A program made the position numbers and the translations under genes. Shown in pieces: positions 61,456-64,000 of a stretch of DNA of 64,000 nucleotides. The stretch is taken from NCBI RefSeq assembly GCF_020184175.1, contig NC_065531.1, positions 22,217,213 to 22,281,212 on the forward strand, written 5' to 3'. The notes below the pieces were generated by a model, which saw nothing but the letters and a program-made list of their open reading frames with translations, did not search any database and was not told the origin of the DNA. Within the stretch, counting starts at the first letter, position 1; every line of letters begins with the position of its first letter. This DNA comes from Aphis gossypii (Eukaryota > Arthropoda > Insecta > Hemiptera > Aphididae).

Positions 61456-61591
61456 TTTTGTATTTTTCGGTCACAACTTTAAAATGAAAGAACTCGAAAT
61501 TACGATCCCTCTACAGATTTTAAAACCGTACACAGATGGTACTTTAGAAAGGCCACTTATAAACGTTCGCAATACTTTCCAAGTTATTTGA
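61456..61591 (+). CDS. Membrane protein, last exon
   Basis: The acceptor is a strong pyrimidine tract (ATATTTATTTTTTAG). Joined to the previous exon (two bases of a Gly codon plus T) the frame stays open and continues the hydrophobic run as FVFFG, which completes the second membrane segment; that agreement of phase and biochemistry supports the join. The tail, HNFKMKELEITIPLQILKP then YTDGTLERPLINVRNTFQVI, is a soluble, beta-like C-terminus ending at TGA. Its side of the membrane depends on the missing N-terminus. Confidence 0.75.
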
Positions 61592-61671
61592 AAAAACCAC
61601 AAACAATATTGGTAATTGGTATTGAATTTTTCTTTTTTCATTAAAAATACATAGTAAGTTTTAAATTGTTT

Positions 61672-61677
61672 AATAAA
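61672..61677 (+). terminator. AATAAA polyadenylation signal
   Basis: 81 bases past the stop of the last exon of the membrane-protein gene; position fits a short 3' UTR. Confidence 0.45.
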
Positions 61678-63752
61678 ACCTATATCAAGATAAATGATAG
61701 AATATATTATAAGAGACGTTAACAATCATATTCATTACTAAAAAATAAACTTAATAATTACTTTGTTGTCATTTAATAAAAAAAAAAAATGGATTAGTCA
61801 CTAGTCATATTATGACACTATAAAATAATTACTTCACTTATTACCAACAACAGTTGATAATCGGAATAGTAGTCTATATGATTATAGTATGTGAGTAAAA
61901 TAATTGTTTAATGTTTACTAGAAAATGTCAATTAATAAAACTGATTGTAATATACATTAACGTTCAACTTTTATTTAAGTTTATTGGGCGGACTTTTGAA
62001 CGTTGTAATACCTATTGAAAACCTTTTTTGCCAAAATCAAATACGAGGACATTTAAAAATCGGCAAGAGAAAGATTTAAATTTAATCCAATAAAAATTCT
62101 TTAGGATAGGTAGTCTATAAGACGTGACAACTTAAAAACATGCGTACCCATATGACACTGGTTTCTATCTGTCTGTAATAAATCGTTCTCTTTATAACGT
62201 CAAGATGCGCACCATTTCATTAATTTTGTAAACGATGTTAGTAGTGTTGTAGTGTAGCCAATATTGGTCAATGACATTCAACGAGCACGTTTTATTCACA
62301 AAAAAATTATTTCTCATTATGCAAATCAATTCTTTTGTTTTCTTTCCTGAAAAATAAATTGTTTGGTAAATCGATTACTTACTATACACATAATAAAATT
62401 TAAGCACTACCAACGTATATGCCTCATAGATTTTTAAAATAATAAATCAAGTTTTCATAAAATATTTATGAATACCTATTATCTTCAGTATTATAGTTAT
62501 CTATAGACTATCATCTACCTATATATGCTGTGTGTTGTTAACCCACTATTTCGAGTAAATGATTCGTCTCTGCGGTAGGTATTACCACCACACTTCTATA
62601 TCATAATTTAGATGTAAAATAATTACTTATTTAAAGCCCCCGCGATTGCTGTGCATAATTTACGGTGATTACAGCTGTGCACAGAGATATTAGTGTGTAT
62701 ACTCGAACACAGAGAAAAACTTTAGTATGTTAATATTGTGATAATAATATTATATTATAATAGTGTAATATGGATAACTATTTTTTTTTTTTTTTTTGGT
62801 AACACGAAAATAATTTTGACTTAATGTGATCGCCGTTCCTCGAAAGAAAAAATATGTCATTCAAGAACCCGTTTGAAATATAAGAGCATTTTACAGACAA
62901 TTTCACCGTGGAATGCGGAGCTGTGTTTGTGCGCATTATCCATGATTTCTATTTTAGAAATTTCTCAGAAGTCTTTTTGAAATTTACGGAAAATCCCGTT
63001 GCTTAATATTTAGGAAAACGACATAGCCACCGGTTTATATAGTCGGTATCACTTCCCTCACTTTTAATTCACTAAAATCTGCTTGTAGAGTTATGTCAAC
63101 TATGACTTAAATATATGCTTAAGAATTCTCCCCGTCAAGTCGTCTCAAAAGAAAATGATGCCATGACTTACTAGTTACTGTACTAAAATTTAGTGGTTAA
63201 AAGTATTACTTCTTTTTTCAATTCTTTATATAATAATTTAAAATAAAATAAAAAAATAATATATGACGTAGGTATAGTAAATAATTTCATCAGAGTGAAT
63301 ATCATAAAATTATTTCATACCATCTTTTTTATTTATTTGTTTCAATTTTATAATTATTTTTTAACTAAAATATCACTGAAAATACTGAATTTAAATTTTA
63401 AATATTGATTTAACTGATGTAAGATTGCATTTTGGTATTATTTCTGCATTAGAAAACTTTTTTAATACAGGCCCGAATAATTTAAAATAATTTTTATGTA
63501 CATGGATTAACTATTTATTAATACATTAATAACATATAATTACACAGAAACATTATTTGTTCACATTTATACAATATTGTTAGTAAATGCGGTAAATATC
63601 ATCCCCATTTTTTCTTAGTACCTACTGTTCAAATTGAAGTGTTTTATGAATTATTTTCATATTTATCACAAAATATTTCTTTGCATAAAATATCATAATA
63701 TTTATACTTAATATCAAATTTTAAGTTTAAAATTTTTGTTGACTGCTAACAG
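61678..63752. other. AT-rich non-coding stretch
   Basis: No firm gene. An exon-like block at 62,895-62,981 (after TTTTACAG; ISPWNAELCLCALSM) is short and has no donor, so it is not called. Poly(T) run near 62,781-62,798. Confidence 0.4.
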
Positions 63753-63858
63753 GAAAACGTTCTATAAAATATTCTGTACTATAGCGTACAGCGAGTGTTG
63801 TAAATGTCGTGTATTACTGGAAACAGGAATTCCACCTTTTAAATACTTGGCGTTATAA
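63753..63858 (+). CDS. Possible alternative last exon of the membrane protein
   Basis: After GACTGCTAACAG (a branch-like CTAAC and acceptor) the base G would complete the Gly codon left by the exon ending at 61,274, and the frame then reads 34 codons: KTFYKIFCTIAY, SECCKCRVLLETGIPPFKYL, AL, stop at 63,856-63,858. The Cys-rich tail CCKC right after a membrane segment would be a plausible palmitoylation site. It competes with the 61,456 exon, which fits better because it completes the membrane helix. May be chance. Confidence 0.22.
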
Positions 63859-64000
63859 GACTATACATTAAACGGGAAACCGGATTTATGGTGTAAATAT
63901 TTTGTGCCCGAAAAAAAGATACGACTGTTATAAAGTACATGAAATGAGTTCAACTGCTTTGAGGGCTTTATATGAATGCACTCGTTTTTATTCTATAATC

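Overview
This 64 kb window looks like insect nuclear DNA, most likely from an aphid or a close hemipteran relative. The evidence is strong AT richness, coding exons with GT..AG introns, an insect-type Ty3/gypsy LTR retrotransposon, a Tc1/mariner-type MITE, and an excess of the palindrome TAGGTACCTA, which I associate with aphid DNA. The taxon is an inference; nothing in the window fixes the species. There are no operons, rRNA or tRNA genes, or CRISPR arrays that I can see. Most of the window is AT-rich non-coding DNA.

Layout. (1) 367-873, minus strand: the first two coding exons of a rhodopsin-like G-protein-coupled receptor (TM1, TM2 and the conserved TM3 cysteine), running off the left edge, with a start-stop uORF just before the main AUG. 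(2) 0.9-20 kb: AT-rich intergenic or intronic DNA with GC/CpG islands at about 8.2-8.5 kb and 10.0-10.4 kb that could be promoters or 5' UTR exons. (3) 20-36 kb: mostly empty, with small orphan ORFs at 20.4, 21.1 and 29.2 kb and one GC-rich exon-like block at 35.95-36.11 kb. (4) 40,186-48,473: a complete LTR retrotransposon on the minus strand with near-identical 1.24 kb LTRs, a 4-bp target duplication, PBS, polypurine tract, gag, pol, and a third ORF in the env position. Its LTRs carry 64-bp tandem repeats and its leader carries a 13-copy motif array. (5) 49.8-51.5 kb, minus strand: two exon-like blocks, one resembling the C-terminal part of a SAM-dependent methyltransferase. (6) 52,799-53,546: a MITE flanked by TA. 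(7) 53.55-54.91 kb: a GC-rich island with a 313-residue Ser/Thr-rich, apparently secreted ORF, overlapped by a long antisense ORF. (8) 61,081-61,591, plus strand: the last two exons of a membrane protein, joined in phase across a 181-bp intron, with a possible alternative last exon at 63,753.

How parts relate. The receptor, the membrane-protein gene and the GC-rich ORF are host genes or gene pieces; the LTR element and MITE are insertions between or inside them. The LTR element is a recent arrival: LTR differences are few and mostly small indels. The frame breaks in its gag and pol are also indels, so they may be assembly errors or very young damage. If the block at 36 kb and the exons at 61 kb belong to one plus-strand gene, the LTR element and the 53.9 kb ORF sit inside a roughly 25 kb intron; this is not proven.
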